Assembly: GCF_041260155.1 (NCBI RefSeq)
Contig: NC_091932.1
Location: forward strand, 4,921,501 to 4,985,500
DNA from: Ptychodera flava
Taxonomy: Eukaryota; Hemichordata; Enteropneusta; Ptychoderidae
Direction of reading: 5' to 3'
DNA length: 64,000 nucleotides
Below the pieces are notes generated by a model. That model searched no databases and was not told the origin of the DNA. It worked only from the letters and a program-made list of their open reading frames with translations. Below are positions 61,641-64,000 of the stretch, piece by piece. Position 1 is the first letter of the stretch. Each line of letters starts with the position of its first letter. Position numbers and translations under genes: made by a program.

Positions 61641-63635
61641 TTGCGTGTCATTTATTTCTCATTTCTCGAAGATTAGATGATTGGTATGGTCTGGTCCCCT
61701 GCTCCGTTTCCACCGCTGACCGGACTGCTTACGAAAAAAAGGTGCAATGCCACGTGTTCAATGCGTTCTGAGGTTACTCGGAAGTTGTTATAGATCTCAG
61801 GAAATATTCGTAACTTTAAAGGAATAGTCCACCCAAAATATAATCAGCCTTATACAGGTTTATATTTATGTTATAAAAAGCATTTATCATCACTCTTTGC
61901 TCAGAAACAGCGATTTGTTGAAGTTATCTATGAAAATAAGTATCAAAGTCAGGCAATATGGAGACCTTTATAGCTGACAGTGGGCGGCCATATTGTCTTT
62001 TTCCTCGCAAAGCATGCCGGGAGAAATGCCCGGATGATGACGTTAAGTTTTCGTGTTTTGGTGCATTGGGAAGGGGGTCTGATCTAGGGAGTCTCATTAA
62101 CAGTTTATACCTGTCTGTAAGTGTTACGGATGTACCAATAATCGTGCGCTAGATTTCGAGAAGGCATTCTGCATGATTCGAAACCCGATTCGAAAACACC
62201 GCCTCTAGAAATTGTTGCTGGTAAAGATTGGCACTGACATAATTTTCAAAATTATAAGCACAGTGCATGTTTTTACGTATGCGAATGCCGTTTCCAAGAG
62301 AAGGACTTCGTCGGCAGTTTGATGATCCCTAATCAAATTGGGATTAGGAAAAGACTTCAAGATGATACTGTACCACAAAATTACACTGGAAAGCAAATGC
62401 AATTGTGAAAAGGAGGGCATCAAGAGCGATTGTGGGAGAGACTTTCCCATAAAAGAAAGAGGTTAATGGTTTAAATATTTATGATTTTTCTGAACCGCCG
62501 GAGAGTTTTTTTGGATCTTTCCTACAAAGAGTTTACTAGTCTTATTATTCTTGTTATTTTGATGACATCGCATTGGTATTTAAAACATAATAAAGTTTGC
62601 GTGATCAGTTGAAATCAGAAAGTTTTAATTTTGCTCAGGAATGTTTAACCGCATCAACGCAACTAGCACCCACGCGTCACGTCACCGGAAACGATCCGTA
62701 TGTTGAGCGTTATCTGGAACCAAGAATTGGTGCAAAGAGTTCGAGAAAAAAGAAGATACGTTGATGACAACTTTCATTGATGCCGAAAGAATTTTAGTCT
62801 TTTCTTCCTTTTAGAAAAAAATAGGCACGTCAAAGTAAACTTTATTATCGGACATCCGTGCTGTGAGTTGAATTTGTCTACGATACCACGGCAGCAAGGC
62901 ATATTTTTGATGCGTCGAAAAAAATAATGAGCAATTTTGCAAGCTACTTCGTTGCTAGTGCGGAGTTACAAGGGATTTTTCCGAAATAACTACTAATCAC
63001 ATGGATTTCATAAAATGGTCGAAATGAACGAACGTTTTATATAAGCACGCTACAAGACCGGTCGTACGACCATGTTGGATTGTAGTGAAAACGAGGCTCT
63101 CTGTTGTAAGGTTTCTAGAAATTTCCACGTAATTACACCGCGCCAAAGGTCAGAGTGCATCGTATCGTAATTCAAACACGCAACTCAACCTCAGCAGTGT
63201 GATGATATTGTTATAGTCACGTGATTTTCACATGGTCTCTTCACGTAATTTCCTGTAACATTTAATTCCCGCATGACTGCCGTCCAATAAAGAACATTTC
63301 TGTGGAACTCCGTCGTTGTCGACTGTCAATAACCCCTCCCCGGACATCACAAGCAGCACGTATAATAACATCATTTAGCTAAAGCCTGAAAACTTTAAGT
63401 TCCAGAGTGGAAAAAATGGAATGCAGATACTCAATATGTGTGATCGAATATATTTTACGTTTCTCAGTCAGGCTAATCAGACACCGTTGCTCTTGTAGCG
63501 TCGAGTAACCGTGATTCAGATTTTTTTCTTAGAGCTGCTTTCTCTCCATACTGCTATATAATAGTACATGACTTTTTAATTTTGCCATCTTCCCGCTCCC
63601 GATCTGATGTCGAAGTAGTTTATTTCATTCCTTTT
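61641..63635. other. Right-hand intergenic region, no gene seen
   Basis: No recognisable coding sequence. The segment starting AAAGGAATAGTCCACCC (61819) resembles the start of a dispersed repeat, but only one copy is in the window. Confidence 0.4.
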
Positions 63636-64000
63636 TTCTGTAATTTTTCTCTACGACCGGTCGCGAGGTCACGTTCGTGGCTGGAACTTTTTAGTGCTGA
63701 ATATTTGGCGACATTTTTCTCCGAGACCGGCCGCGAGGTCGTGGCTTTCACGTTTTAGACTTTTTTCAGTAATTTTTCTCAACGACCGTGAAGAAGTGGC
63801 TTTCAAGTTAATGACTGTTTTTTTATTTTCTCTCCACGATCTGTCGCCAGGTTGTGTCATTAAAGTGCCGTTGATTTTTTTTACAATTTTTCTCCACAAG
63901 ACCGGTTGTGAGGTCGTGATTTTCAGATTAAGTCGTTTGTCAGTAATTTTTCTCCGGGAGGAGTCGCCAGGTCAAGGCTTTCAGTTGTTTTAGTTTTTTT
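63636..64000. repeat. Minisatellite, about 60-bp unit, running off the window
   Basis: About six diverged units of the form AATTTTTCTCCACGACCGGT, CGCGAGGTCGTGGCTTTCA, then a T-rich spacer. The conserved core ACCGGTCGCGAGGT is partly self-complementary. The array continues beyond the right edge. Confidence 0.75.

Overview
The window is animal nuclear DNA: AT-rich, with spliced genes (GT-AG introns, mostly phase 1), LINE reverse-transcriptase remnants, many short terminal-inverted-repeat (TIR) elements and long (TA)n, (GA)n and (CT)n tracts. The gene families (a tandem SLC16-type transporter cluster, a mucin-stalk C-type lectin, an SRCR+WSC receptor with tyrosine motifs) suggest a marine invertebrate, perhaps an invertebrate deuterostome such as an acorn worm or amphioxus. 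That placement is inference; nothing in the sequence proves the species.

Layout, left to right. 404-645 (+) is the last exon of a cyclase-family (isatin hydrolase / kynurenine formamidase-like) protein entering from the left. 0.65-11 kb holds no gene I can support, but carries several TIR elements and palindromes (CACTA-like 5664-5882, Harbinger-like 6249-6908, palindrome 7229-7359). 11069-14642 (+) is a five-exon membrane C-type lectin with a Thr/Ser-rich stalk. 16.6-37.2 kb is a tandem duplication carrying SLC16-like transporter copy A (23736-28453, complete but with a changed tail) and copy B (31639-35218, pseudogene), both on the + strand. Upstream of A lies a three-layer nest of transposons. 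38152-45200 (+) is a six-exon SRCR-WSC-transmembrane receptor with YxxV/YxxL tail motifs; its first intron holds a LINE. 46.3-61.6 kb is a second tandem duplication with SLC16-like copies D (47289-54580) and E (57274-60936), both on the - strand. 61.7-64 kb has no gene, and ends in a roughly 60-bp minisatellite.

The four transporter copies share one exon plan (178, 144, 801 bp and a terminal exon, all junctions phase 1), so they come from one ancestor. A/B and D/E are two tandem pairs facing opposite ways. D and E have about a dozen amino-acid differences in the 267-residue core exon and share a GC-AG third intron that A and B lack. Because D/E and A/B are recent pairs, several transposon insertions can be dated against an empty site in the sister copy. 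The most striking is a 1.55-kb foldback-like element ending in inverted minisatellites (52448-53999), flanked by a 20-bp direct repeat and absent from E.

The lectin and the SRCR-WSC protein both look like cell-surface recognition receptors flanking or neighbouring the transporter cluster. Nothing in the sequence shows that they act together.
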